Below, one piece after another: positions 34,065 to 43,107 of a DNA stretch of 64,000 bases. The notes under the pieces are model-generated. The model had not been told where the DNA came from. It worked only from the letters and a program-made list of their open reading frames with translations, and ran no database searches. The position numbers and the translations under genes were made by a program. Source of the DNA: Siderastrea radians (lineage: Eukaryota; Cnidaria; Anthozoa; Scleractinia; Rhizangiidae); the NCBI GenBank assembly GCA_964017195.1, contig OZ024888.1, forward strand, positions 20,051,597 to 20,115,596. The letters run 5' to 3'. Positions within the stretch are counted from its first letter, which is position 1. Each line of letters begins with the position of its first letter.

Positions 34065-34193
34065 GAGCGTGCGCAGACTATAACGTAAGAATTTTCCGTT
34101 ACAGTTTCAAAACTGCAGTTAGTTCAGTGGCAGTTGTATTCATGCACGCGCGTTACCTTGGCAATTCAACAATTTAAAAGTGTAACACGTTAA

Positions 34194-34495
34194 AGCCGCG
34201 GCTACACGAGCGATTTTTTGCTTGCGATGGTGATGCGATTTTTTTGAAAATTGTCGCGTCACCAGCGCGAGGAGAAAATCGCCTGTGTAGCCACCCTCGC
34301 ACAGGTGATGCGACAGATGAAAAAATAGCAGAAAAAAATCGCGAGAAATTCAATGAGTTGAATTTTTGCGACTAAATCACGGACTTCGTCAGAGGGTGGC
34401 TACACAGGCGATTTTCGCCGCGCGCTGGCGACGCGACAATTTCAGAAAAATCGCATCACCATCGCAAGCAAAATATCGCTCGTGTAGCCGCGGCT
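34194..34495. mobile_element. 302-bp MITE with TAA target duplication
   Basis: Perfect ends AGCCGCGGCTACACGAGCGA and their inverse are flanked by TAA at 34191-34193 and 34496-34498. The subterminal parts are also inverted copies. The uninterrupted sequence in copy D (33249-33260, read inverted) shows the empty site. A 3-bp TAA duplication suggests PIF/Harbinger mobilisation. Confidence 0.8.
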
Positions 34496-34510
34496 TAACG
34501 GTTTATTAGT

Positions 34511-34551
34511 CACCCTGAAGAAGATCACTGAATGTGGTCGAAATATAGGTG
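34511..34551 (+). ncRNA. Hammerhead-like motif (PLE D')
   Basis: Identical to the copy D motif: CACC, CTGAAGA, A, GATCAC/GTGGTC, GAAA, TATA, GGTG. Confidence 0.5.
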
Positions 34552-34642
34552 TAAAAGGAATTTGCGGTGTTTCGTCGTCATTTGTGATTAATTTATATTG
34601 TTTTCTATGAGGACGGGAGAAGGAGATGCTTGTGACATCAGC

Positions 34643-34688
34643 ACTGCACTGATGAGGCCCATAAGGCCGAAACAGTACTGTCTGCAGT
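34643..34688 (+). ncRNA. Complete type I hammerhead ribozyme
   Basis: Stem I ACTGCA (34643-34648) pairs with TGCAGT (34683-34688). The core is CTGATGA (34649-34655), stem II GGCC-CATAA-GGCC (34656-34668), GAAA (34669-34672), stem III CAG-TA-CTG (34673-34680) and cleavage site after GUC (34680-34682). All invariant core bases are present. Hammerheads of this minimal type are established components of Penelope-like retroelements. It sits at the 3' end of a PLE segment, directly before a (TA)n tract. Confidence 0.88.
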
Positions 34689-34781
34689 TATATATATATA
34701 TATATATATACATATATATGATATACACCCGTTTTCAAAAACATTGCAACTTGAAAAATATATATACATACATACATCTTT

Positions 34782-34818
<37 letters not shown>

Positions 34819-34860
34819 CCGTTTTCAAAAACATTGCTACTTGAAAAATATATTTATTTA
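34689..34860. repeat. (TA)n with a duplicated 40-bp block
   Basis: Two TA runs are separated by two copies of the block containing 'acacccgttttcaaaaacat' and 'acttgaaaaatata'. It is a local duplication mediated by TA repeats. Confidence 0.75.
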
Positions 34861-35605
34861 TTATTCAACAAATTGTCACTGTGCCCATATATGGTAAGGA
34901 AGCCCTCAATATCTGTCATCCGTACATGACAGATATCCTGCGATATACGTAAATGACCATATTTGGAAGTGCACTGCAGATTTTCTTTCATTGCTTGTTT
35001 GGCGGCCATTTTGAAAAGCGGGGCAGTTTTAGCAGTGTTCTCCGGAAATTTTAATTCCCTGGAAGAAACTTTCCATGATTAAATGCTCTCAAAAAGTCAA
35101 CAAGTATTTGCTTCAGCTCACAAAGATATCCAGAGGTTGACTTGGAATTTTCATAGTGAGAACTCAACCAAGAAAATTCTATTGCGAATGAAGCAGCACA
35201 CTTGCTCACGGAAAGTTGTAAAGAATAATGTTGAAAAGACTTTTAATTCACAGGAAGAGGACTTATTCTCGGTAAGGTAGCAATATTTTTTTTTACTTTG
35301 TCTTGTCATTTCCAAACATGAGTTTGTAAATAAGTCTTTTTAAGTGAACAGTAGTACACTTCCATTTCCTGAAGTTCTGTTTTGATTTTTATTAAGCTTA
35401 TGTGTTGCTAGCTTTTAGTGTTTTTATCATAGAGCCGTAGTTTTTCTTGTTCTGAAAATGGTAGTCGATGGGAATTTGTTGAATAATAAGACAATTATCC
35501 TGCTCAATCTTGCGGAATATCCCCTGATTTAGCCAACTCGGCCTACGGCCTCGTCGGCTAAGTATCAGGTGATATTCCGCGCGATTTCGCAGGATAATTG
35601 TTAAA
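34861..35605 (-). mobile_element. Compound inverted-end repeat, copy 1
   Basis: One part (about 34861-35491) has mirrored ends TTATTCAACAAATT / AATTTGTTGAATAA. Next to it is a ~112-bp palindrome (35493-35604) with ends ACAATTATCCTGC / GCAGGATAATTGT. The entire arrangement recurs inverted at 45628-46361. A short frame (35083-35280) ends in a GTAAG-like donor, but I assign no gene. Confidence 0.6.
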
Positions 35606-35706
35606 TATATATATAATTCAGATGATTTTCACCAGTGAAGCCAAGAGAGTGCTCTACAGTAAAGGAGCTGATATACCAGTAGATGGACAACCCAATGAGG
35701 GCACAT

Positions 35707-35770
35707 GGATTTTAATACAAATCTGTTTCGTAGACCAACACGGAGTTGGTCCACTCATCAGTTAATCTCC
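35707..35770 (-). ncRNA. Type I hammerhead ribozyme in PLE F
   Basis: Minus strand: stem I 5' side GGAGATTAA, CTGATGA, stem II GTGGACCAAC-TCCGT-GTTGGTCTAC (ten pairs, one G-U), GAAA, stem III CAG-AT-TTG (C-G, A-U, G-U), cleavage dinucleotide UA, then TTAAAATCC. Stem I pairs TTAA/TTAA and GGA/TCC around a small internal loop, the kind that contacts loop II in active hammerheads. It is sense-oriented with respect to the PLE protein. Confidence 0.8.
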
Positions 35771-36021
35771 ATATATACTGAAGTATCGTTAAGGTTTACA
35801 TCAGCAATATGATCGCGTGACAAGAGCCGTTTTTTTAAAAAGCCGCAAATTTAAATTTTAAGCGCGCGCGTAAGGAACCGTAGAAATTTAAAAATTATAC
35901 TTGCGCGCCCGTAAATGTCCGCTCGATGTCTGACTAATTATTGTACTTAAGAATGTATTTTCGCCGGTGTCTGCAGGTCGATATGAGCTCATTGCGCTTG
36001 TTTAAGGTTGCCATGTGTGGT

Positions 36022-36495
36022 TTAGATATTTATAAAAAACTTCTCTGAAATGCATAAATTGCACCGCTTGGTGAGAGTGGTGTATGCTCTTGCTTTTGCA
36101 AGGATTTTCCACGTGATTGTAAAATCTTTCTTCTTTTCTTTTAACTGCCACAGGTATTTGCTGAGCTCAGTGTCATTCTTCTTGTTCTCATGCTTGAATG
36201 ACATCTGGTGGTTCCTCCATCTGGTCTCGAATTCTGTGGCAGTCAGGCCTATATATGTCTCGGTTTTTTCCTTGGTTGTGACCTTGGCTTGGTACACAAC
36301 TTCTTTTAGCAAGCATTCACCTTTTAATGGGCACTCGTCTGCTTTTCTGCAGTTGAACGTTTTTGTGGTTGTGTCTTGTTGAGGTTGTGCTGCTTTCTTT
36401 AAGATGTTTTTGTTGTGTCCGTCTATTATTTGTTTCACGTTTGGCATACAGCTGTAGCTTAATTTGATAGTGTTCCTACTGAATATTTTCCTCAA
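36022..36495 (-). pseudogene. PLE GIY-YIG C-terminus (copy F)
   Basis: About 157 codons: KIFSRNTIKLSYSCMPNVKQI, a Cys motif (CRKADECPLKGEC), the nuclease core (VVYQAKVTTKEKTETYIGLT, F..RW.NH), then TELSKYLWQLK and CNLCISEKFF. It keeps the core that is deleted in 16806-17480. The N-terminus and RT are missing. Confidence 0.7.
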
Positions 36496-36766
36496 TTTGT
36501 GGCCAGTTGGGAAACATCTGTCGATTAGGCTGATGAAAGCTTTCCTATATTGGTTTTGACGTTTTTGCTGAACGGTGGGTTAAACCATATTATATTTCTA
36601 CGCCTGCTCTTTTGGTTTGGTGGAACCATTACGCAAGAGCGGTTATACCTACAGCCTTAAATTCAAACCTTCACAGCAAACACCACCAGGATTTTGTTAT
36701 TTTAGCGTACACTTGATCTACTTAGAGGCTTCGGTCGGGGGCTTTATTACGGATTTTTCTGTTTAA

Positions 36767-37277
36767 AGTGCTACTATGATCAAAAAATCACTTTTATTTT
36801 TTCTTCGGATTTCGAAACTATGTTTATTAAACACTCCCCAAGAGAAATTATAAGCCTTAATTTTGAGAAGAAGACCGTTAATTTAAACTGCAATTTTCCG
36901 TTTTAATGGTCCGCCATTATTACACCAGAAAGGATACAATGACGTCATACACTCAAGAGATGTAGAATGCAGTGTGTGTAAAAGTGCCTTATTTAGTATG
37001 CAGCACGGGAGTTTTGAGCTTTCACACTCTCAAACTCGTGTTTTGCATAATTTGTAAACTGCGTTCACACACTACATTTTACAGCTCTTGAGTGTATGAC
37101 GTCATTGTATCCTTTCTGGTGTAATAATGGCGGACCATTAAACCGGAAAATTGCAGTTTAAATTAACGGTCTTCTTCTCAAAATTAACGCTTATAATTTC
37201 GCTTGGGGAGTGTTTAACAAACATAGTTTCGAAATCCAAAGAAAAAATAAAAGTGATTTTTTGATCATAGTAGCACT
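36767..37277. mobile_element. 511-bp TTAA MITE
   Basis: The ends AGTGCTACTATGATCAAAAA and their inverse are flanked by TTAA at 36763-36766 and 37278-37281. The inverted arms extend for at least 150 bp. It is non-coding. Confidence 0.75.
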
Positions 37278-37281
37278 TTAA

Positions 37282-37721
37282 GGACTCCTGCCTTGGAAAC
37301 TGTTGTCTATCTAACTGTTGCTTTTATTCAAGGTCTTCTAGTTAGGATTTTGTTACGTTGAAGAACTTTTTATCGTACCTTTCTCATACCACCTTGCATT
37401 ATTACGTTTTACTTGTTTAGTTACGTAATAGCTGAATTTTTAGACCTAAAAAATTTTTATTGTGATGGTTGCCCTTCGGCTGACAAATTAGGCAATACTT
37501 TTTATGAAGACCTCTGACTAGTTATTTGTAATGTTTTGTAACCTTTGTTTGTTCATTTCATTAGCACATTTTGTAAATCCTTTGAATATAATGTAATGTT
37601 ATGTAATCTTTGGCTGACAAATTATGTATTATTGTTTACTTTCTGTGACCTTTGACAAGTTACTTGTAATGTTTTGTAATTGTAACCTTCATTAGCACTA
37701 TCAATTTAATTAGCACTTTCA
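37282..37721. other. AT-rich spacer
   Basis: No gene. It contains degenerate direct repeats built on 'tgtaatgttttgtaac' and 'ggctgacaaatta' between about 37475 and 37700. Confidence 0.4.
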
Positions 37722-38753
37722 AGAGCTTCAAGGACACCTCCAAGAATTTTCTGAAGAAACAATGATAATGGGTGGTGATTTTAATTGCACAATGTCGGAT
37801 AAAGACAAAAAAGGTGGTAATCCAAGCAACCGAAAACACGAGGTAGTCGAAGAAATCAACAAACTATGCAATCTTTACGACATAAATGACATTTGGCGGT
37901 CTCTAAACCCAGAAGCAGAGGAATATACGTGGAGAAATAAATCATTTAAAATTCAATGCCGCCTTGACTTTTTCCTCATTTCTAAAAAACTAAATGCTCT
38001 AACCGAAAATTGTAAAATTATATAGGCACCCGAAACAGATCATTCAGCAACACTGATACACGTAAAATCCGATGAGCTGAGGTATAAAAAAGGTCCCGGC
38101 TTCTGGAAATTTAACCAATCGCTTCTTAAAGATGAAATCTATGTCTCTAGATTGCGTGCTGAAATTCCCAACTTCAGAAAAAAATATAACAACGTCGAAG
38201 ACTTAACACTCAAATGGGATTTAATTAAGATGGAAATAAGAGGTTTTACGATTAAATACTCTAAAAATAAAGCAAGGAAAAGAAAATCGGCAGAAATTCA
38301 CCTCCAAAACCAAATCAACGAACTCTACAAAAAGGCTGAAAACAACCAAATAACAAACAAATCATTAACGAGATCTATCATGCTAGATCCCGCTTAAAAA
38401 TTATCACGCAGCATAAGACAAATGGTACGATTCTTAGAAGCAAAGCCAGGTGGCATGAGCACGGGGAACGAAATACGAGATACTTCTATGGCTTAGAAAA
38501 ACGAAATTATGAAAAAAAGACAATCACAAAATTGAAACTCTCAGATGGCAGTTTCACCAACGACCAATCCAAAATTCTACAGGAGCAAATGCGCTTTTAT
38601 AAAACCCTCTATACATCAAATAAGCAAAGATCTTCGACTTTAAGCGATCCTCTCTGCAATTTCAAAGAAAACATCATTCCGTTAGAGAATGACGACATAT
38701 TATCGTGCGAAGGAAAAGTGACACAAGAGGAATGCTTAAAAGCGTTAAATTAA
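37722..38753 (+). pseudogene. LINE endonuclease C-terminus and linker, broken
   Basis: The first block has the apurinic-type endonuclease end: GGDFNC, YTWRN and RLDFFLI. A TAG at 38023-38025 interrupts it, and the next block (to 38397) continues in frame. A frameshift then leads to a block that reads ARSRLKII..HKTNG, RYFYGLEKRN and up to 38753. The order EN, linker, RT is that of L1-group LINEs. Confidence 0.7.
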
Positions 38754-39541
38754 ACGAGTTCAAAAATGAAAAATCGCCAGGTACAGATGGGCTACAAGCA
38801 GAATTCTACAAACACTTCTGGGAAGAACTGCACACTGATATGTTACAATGTTTTGATTACGCCTATGATAGCGGTAAACTATCGATATCTCAAAGACGGG
38901 GAATTATAACACTCATCCCGAAACCGAACAAAGATACTACTGTACTCGATAACCTCAGACCAATATCGCTTCTAAATACTGATTATAAAATATTAACGAA
39001 AGTCATTGCAAAACGGTTAGAAAAAGTACTTCCAAGAATAATTAATCCCGATCAGACCGGCTACATTAAAAACCGGTACATTGGTGAAAATGTTCGTTTA
39101 ATTTCCGACATCATGAACTACACAGAAGAAAACAATATTCCTGGAATCGCCCTATTTATAGACTTCAGAAAAGCCTTCGATACCATTGAAAGGGACTTTA
39201 TTAACAACTGCCTTGAAAAATTCAATTTCGGGCCGATCATCAAAAACTGGGTTAAAATTTTATACAACAATGTTTCCAGCTGCGTTCTTAACAATGGATT
39301 TGGATCGGAATTCTTTCCAGTAGAACGAGGTGTTAGACAAGGTTGTCCGTTGTCCGGACTATTGTTCGTAATTGGCATAGAAATACTCGGAAGAGCAATT
39401 AAAAACGATACCGGCATAAAAGGCATTAAGGTAGGTGAGAAAGAAATTAAAGTCTCCCTATACGCAGATGATACCACTGTTTTTGTTCGGGATCTGGATT
39501 CTGTTGACCACTTGCTAAGTTCAAAAACCTCTCCGGTCTAG
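38705..39541 (+). pseudogene. LINE reverse transcriptase domain
   Basis: About 270 codons with the RT motifs in order: KSPGTDGLQAEFYK, GIITLIPKPNKD, LRPISLLNTDYKI, DQTGYIKNR, FIDFRKAFDTIE, VRQGCPLSGLLF and the catalytic YADDTTVF (about residue 255). The domain is intact over this stretch. Frameshifts on both sides make the protein non-functional. Confidence 0.85.
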
Positions 39542-40425
39542 AAATTAACACAACAAAGTCTGAGGGAATGTGGCTTGGTCGATGGAAAAATAAAACCGAG
39601 ACTCCCTTTGGCTTTCGTTGGCCGCGGGACCCAATAAAAGCTCTTGGTATCTTCTTTTCGTATGACACAAATAAAACCAACGAGTTAAACTTCGCAGAGA
39701 AAACCCGAAACTTAGAAAAGACGCTTAACAGTTGGAAGAGAAGAAACTTAACAGTGTACGGAAAAGTAAACATTGTTAAAACTTTCGGGCTTTCAAAATT
39801 AATCTACAATGCATCCGTTCTTGTTATCCCAGAAAAATATATCAAAGAAATCGAGAAGTTGATTTTTGACTTTATTTGGGATGGAAAGCCTGCAAAGATA
39901 AAAAAATCAACTATCATTGGTGAAAAAAACCACGGCGGTCTTAAAATGACTGACTGACTTTAACATCATGAATAAAGCTTTAAAGGTTGCTTGGATACCA
40001 CGTTTGCAAACCAATACTGATGCGTCCTGGAAAATAATCCCTGAGATCGCATTAGAACATCATGGAGGACTCTCTTTTCTAACACACTGCGATTATGATA
40101 TTAACTTGCTGAAACTTAACCGCCTCCCAAGCTTCTACTACGAAGTCTTAAAACATTGGCAGAGCACAAGGCAGACCTTTCAGAACAACACATCGCTACA
40201 CAACGAAATAATTTGGAACAACCGCAACTTAAAAATCGAGGGTAAAACACCGTTTTACAAAAATTGGTTTGAAAAAAATATTCTACGTATTAAAGACCTT
40301 CTCCAAAATGACGGTAGTTTCCTTTCTTTTAAACAATTCTCCGAGAAATTTCATCTTGAAACACCTTTTACTTTATAGTTTGGATTGATCAATTCCATTC
40401 CGAATGACTGGAAAGTAAAAATTAA
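39542..40425 (+). pseudogene. LINE post-RT region, first part
   Basis: Blocks 39568-39957 and 39968-40378 continue the polyprotein after a frameshift: KALGIFFSYD, LNSWKRRNLTVYGKV, FIWDGKPAKIKK, GGLKMTD, then WLPRL-like and NWFEKNI segments. Stop codons at 39957 and 40378 break it. It ends at the MITE. Confidence 0.65.
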
Positions 40426-41142
40426 AGGCTGGTTCACACTTGTGACATAAGCATAAGCATAAACATAAGCATAAGCATAAGAATATTCACACTTATGACA
40501 TAAGCATAAGAAAGCGACATACGCAGGCGCATTGGGCTTCAGATTTATAATCCTGGGGGAATGAGACGAGTTGTAATTTTACAACGGTGGACGAAGAAGA
40601 AAACGAAGAAGCGCTCCTTTTGGTGTTACTGCACCGTAATCGTCGACGGCGGAAAGAAAGACAACCTGCAAAAAGATGGCGGTCCTGTTGGGTAAGAGAT
40701 ATCTTCACGAAGAGAAAACAACAAGAAGATTATCACAATCTTGTGCTTGAAATGCGACTGGTCGACCGAGAATTTTATTTCAGGTAGTTCAGGTAGTTAC
40801 TACGGCCAGCCTCAGCCAGTTTCTCATTATAATACAGCGTGTTTAAAGAAGAAGACGCCAGTTTGAAACAGCTAATCAGAGCAGGATTGGGAACTGTTTT
40901 CGCTTGAATTTCTGCTGACATCAAATACTGCTGTTTCGTTATGCTTATCCTTATGCTTATGTTGTCCCGGTTCACACTTGCGATCACGCGACATAAGCAT
41001 AAGCAAAAGCATAAGAAAATGGAAAAGTTTCCTTTTTCTTATGCTTATGCTTATGCTTATGTCACTATGGTTCACACTTACGCTTTCTTATGCTTATGCT
41101 TATGTTTATGCTTATGCTTATGTCACAAGTGTGAACCAGCCT
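40426..41142. mobile_element. 717-bp PIF/Harbinger MITE with CATAAG arrays
   Basis: The ends AGGCTGGTTCACACTTG and their inverse are flanked by TAA at 40423-40425 and 41143-41145. Next to each end are arrays of the hexamer CATAAG (or CTTATG). The interior keeps an N-terminal transposase exon (40587-40787) and further end-like segments around 40970-41080, suggesting rearranged or nested copies. It sits in the LINE coding region. Confidence 0.8.
40587..40787 (+). pseudogene. Harbinger transposase N-terminal remnant
   Basis: An acidic start (DEEENEEALLLVLL), an Arg-rich block, and WVRDIFTKRKQQEDYHNLVLEMRLVDREFYFR. This matches the N-terminal exon pattern of HARBI1-like transposases (WVR.I...R...G.FH.LV.E.R..D...). 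The first codon is GTG, so the original ATG seems lost. It shows the parent family of the MITE. Confidence 0.55.
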
Positions 41143-41421
41143 TAAAAGAACGCCCCTGGAAACAGCAGAAAATGGAAATCATAAAACAAACATAATTTCT
41201 ACCAAAAACGTCTACTCCGCTATGTTAAAAAAGGTTTTTTTACCCCCAACCGCTGAAAGCAAAATTTTGAGGTATGGTGTTAACCGAGCAATCTTAAACA
41301 AAGTTTACGAATTACCCTTCCAGATAAAAAATGACATAAAGGTATCAATGTTTCAATATAAACTTATTCATAATATCCTTCCAACAAAAGTTAGCCTTTT
41401 CAAAGCCAAAATATCGGATAT

Positions 41422-41522
41422 ATATGTTATTTACCGGCCGGGAGGTCCGTATAGGGAAAAACTGTGCCCACAGGGCACAGTTTTTCCCTATACAGACCGA
41501 CCTAGGCAGGTAAATAACATTT
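41422..41522. repeat. 100-bp hairpin at a LINE interruption
   Basis: ATGTTATTTACC and CCGTATAGGGAAAAACTGTGCCC on the left are mirrored on the right by GGGCACAGTTTTTCCCTATAC and GGTAAATAACAT. The arms are about 48 bp with few mismatches, around a central ACA. Confidence 0.75.
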
Positions 41523-42540
41523 TTATTTTTTTCCCAACATTTGCGAGTTTGCAGATCAATCTTGAAAGGTTGTCAGAACGCGCGTAAGTTTCACTGAGTC
41601 AGATGGCAGGAAACCGTGGAGCGAATGTAATCATAAACACTTCAAACTTTTTTAAAACTTAAGTGTAATATTTTCGACTAGAAACTACCGTATCAACACG
41701 GAAAAGGTTGTTTTTCAAGAACAGACACGCACATGGAAAATCCTGCCCAGCATAGGGATAAACAACCCAATTAAATACTTATAAAAACAAAACCAAAGGA
41801 CTCAATCGTTAGGACAGGTTTAATTGCCCTTGCGTAAAAACATTTCTGTTTAGCCTAATTACTTTCTTTTTATGTTTTGCTTCGTACCTGTAAACGTAGG
41901 TGCTGGTTCTTTGGATATAAGCAATTTAATTATTTAGCGAAATCGTTCGGTTTGATCTCAGTTTTAACCAAAGCGAACGGCGCGCTGGCTTTTAAGCTTA
42001 TCTTCATTTAAGCTTACGACAGATGAAAAAGCAAAATTCCAGTTTAAGCCTGCACAATTTCTTGAATGAAAATATACCGAACCTCGTTAATTTAAGAGAA
42101 AAAACTGAAAAACGAAGTCATTAAAGTAAATATCGGAGTCAAAAGGCATTGTGGCGATCGCAATTTAAAAACTAAAACTGCTGTGTTAAGATTCAACAAC
42201 AAACTCACCAACCGACATGCTAAGCTACACAAAATTAAAACGAGTACTTGCCTTTTGAAGGTATTTCAAGGTCTTTAATTCCCCTCCTTGTTGAACTTTC
42301 CATTTACAACACCCGCAAGAATTGTGACCTGCCAAAAAAGTCGCATCTTTGCGCCGTAAATAAAAAAATTCTCGAGTTCAACCGAGGTATGTTGTTTTTC
42401 AACTTTCATTCAATGGTCCATGACAAAACCGGTCCGGATAGGAAAAAACTGGACCGGCGGAACGCGCGTCAACAGCCAATCAAATTCAAGGATTCCGAAT
42501 TCCGGACCGGAAAAATGCTTAAGAAAAAAATAAAGTGATC
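41523..42540. other. Non-LINE insert, unassigned
   Basis: LINE coding sequence stops near 41421 and resumes at about 42541. The stretch between contains CCGGTCCGGATAGG and an inverted relative near 42500, so it may be a further decayed element. No coding region is recognised. Confidence 0.4.
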
Positions 42541-42914
42541 TATGCCCTCAATGTCTCACTGACAGACATTCTTTGGATCACATGTTCTTACACTGCTCTT
42601 CAACTTTATTATTTTGGAATTTATTTCAAAACTGGTGGTCCAGCAAAACTAAAGAAAAGATCACATTATCAAACAGTATGATTTTATATGGAATTCTTGA
42701 CAAAAGGATGCACTCGTACTCCTTAAACTACACGCTTCTTATTGCGAAATACTCCATTTTCTGTAAATGTTTACATGACGAAAAACTATGCTTCGAAAGT
42801 TTTCTGTCACTCCTAAAAGAAAAACTTAATATACAAAGAGAAATCGCAATCCAAAATAACAAACTGCCTGAATGTAAAGTAATATATGGAAATCTTTTGT
42901 ACTTTTTTTTTTAA
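42541..42914 (+). pseudogene. LINE C-terminal region
   Basis: The frame resumes with CPQC...SLDHMFLHCSSTLLFWNLFQNWW, the CCHC-like Cys/His cluster at the end of L1-group ORF2 proteins, and continues to 42914 before the 3' untranslated region. Confidence 0.65.
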
Positions 42915-43107
42915 TACTACTATTTTTATGTTTTCTTCAGCTTAGACCCTTGTATAAGTAAGTTTAGCGATAAATGTATGCACTGTATGTAAAAGTAATT
43001 GTAACGCACGTCAATACCTTCATTATTTTTTTTTGTTTTTGCTTCTTGTTAGTTTATTGTTTTTTCGTGTACTGTAAGCACTAACACCAATAAAGCTTTT
43101 TATTGCA

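Larger units (their letters stand above)
33105..34075 (-). mobile_element. PLE copy D, 5'-truncated
   Basis: The coding part is at 33429-34064 and the 3' region contains a hammerhead-like motif and ends near an AT-rich stretch at about 33100. A matching inverted 3' region (34076-34638) abuts its 5' side. Confidence 0.7.
34076..34642 (+). mobile_element. PLE copy D', inverted 3' region
   Basis: This plus-strand duplicate of the copy D 3' region runs from about 'gactataacgtaagaattttccg' to 'gagatgcttgtgac'. It is interrupted by the MITE at 34194-34495. It forms a 5'-to-5' inverted pair with copy D. Confidence 0.7.
35607..36640 (-). mobile_element. PLE copy F, 5'-truncated
   Basis: The C-terminal coding part (36022-36495) and a 3' region with a complete hammerhead (35707-35770) run to a short ATATATAT tract at about 35606-35616. 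It is the closest relative of the 15282-17480 copy. A frameshift near 36500 separates the frame from an upstream NIIWFNP-like remnant. Confidence 0.7.
37722..43107 (+). mobile_element. L1-type LINE, 5'-truncated and interrupted
   Basis: The element starts inside the endonuclease domain and runs to an A-rich tail after AATAAAG near 43090. It is split by a Harbinger MITE (40426-41142) and by a non-LINE segment (about 41430-42535). Several frameshifts and stops break the coding region. 5' truncation is normal for target-primed retrotransposition. Confidence 0.8.
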
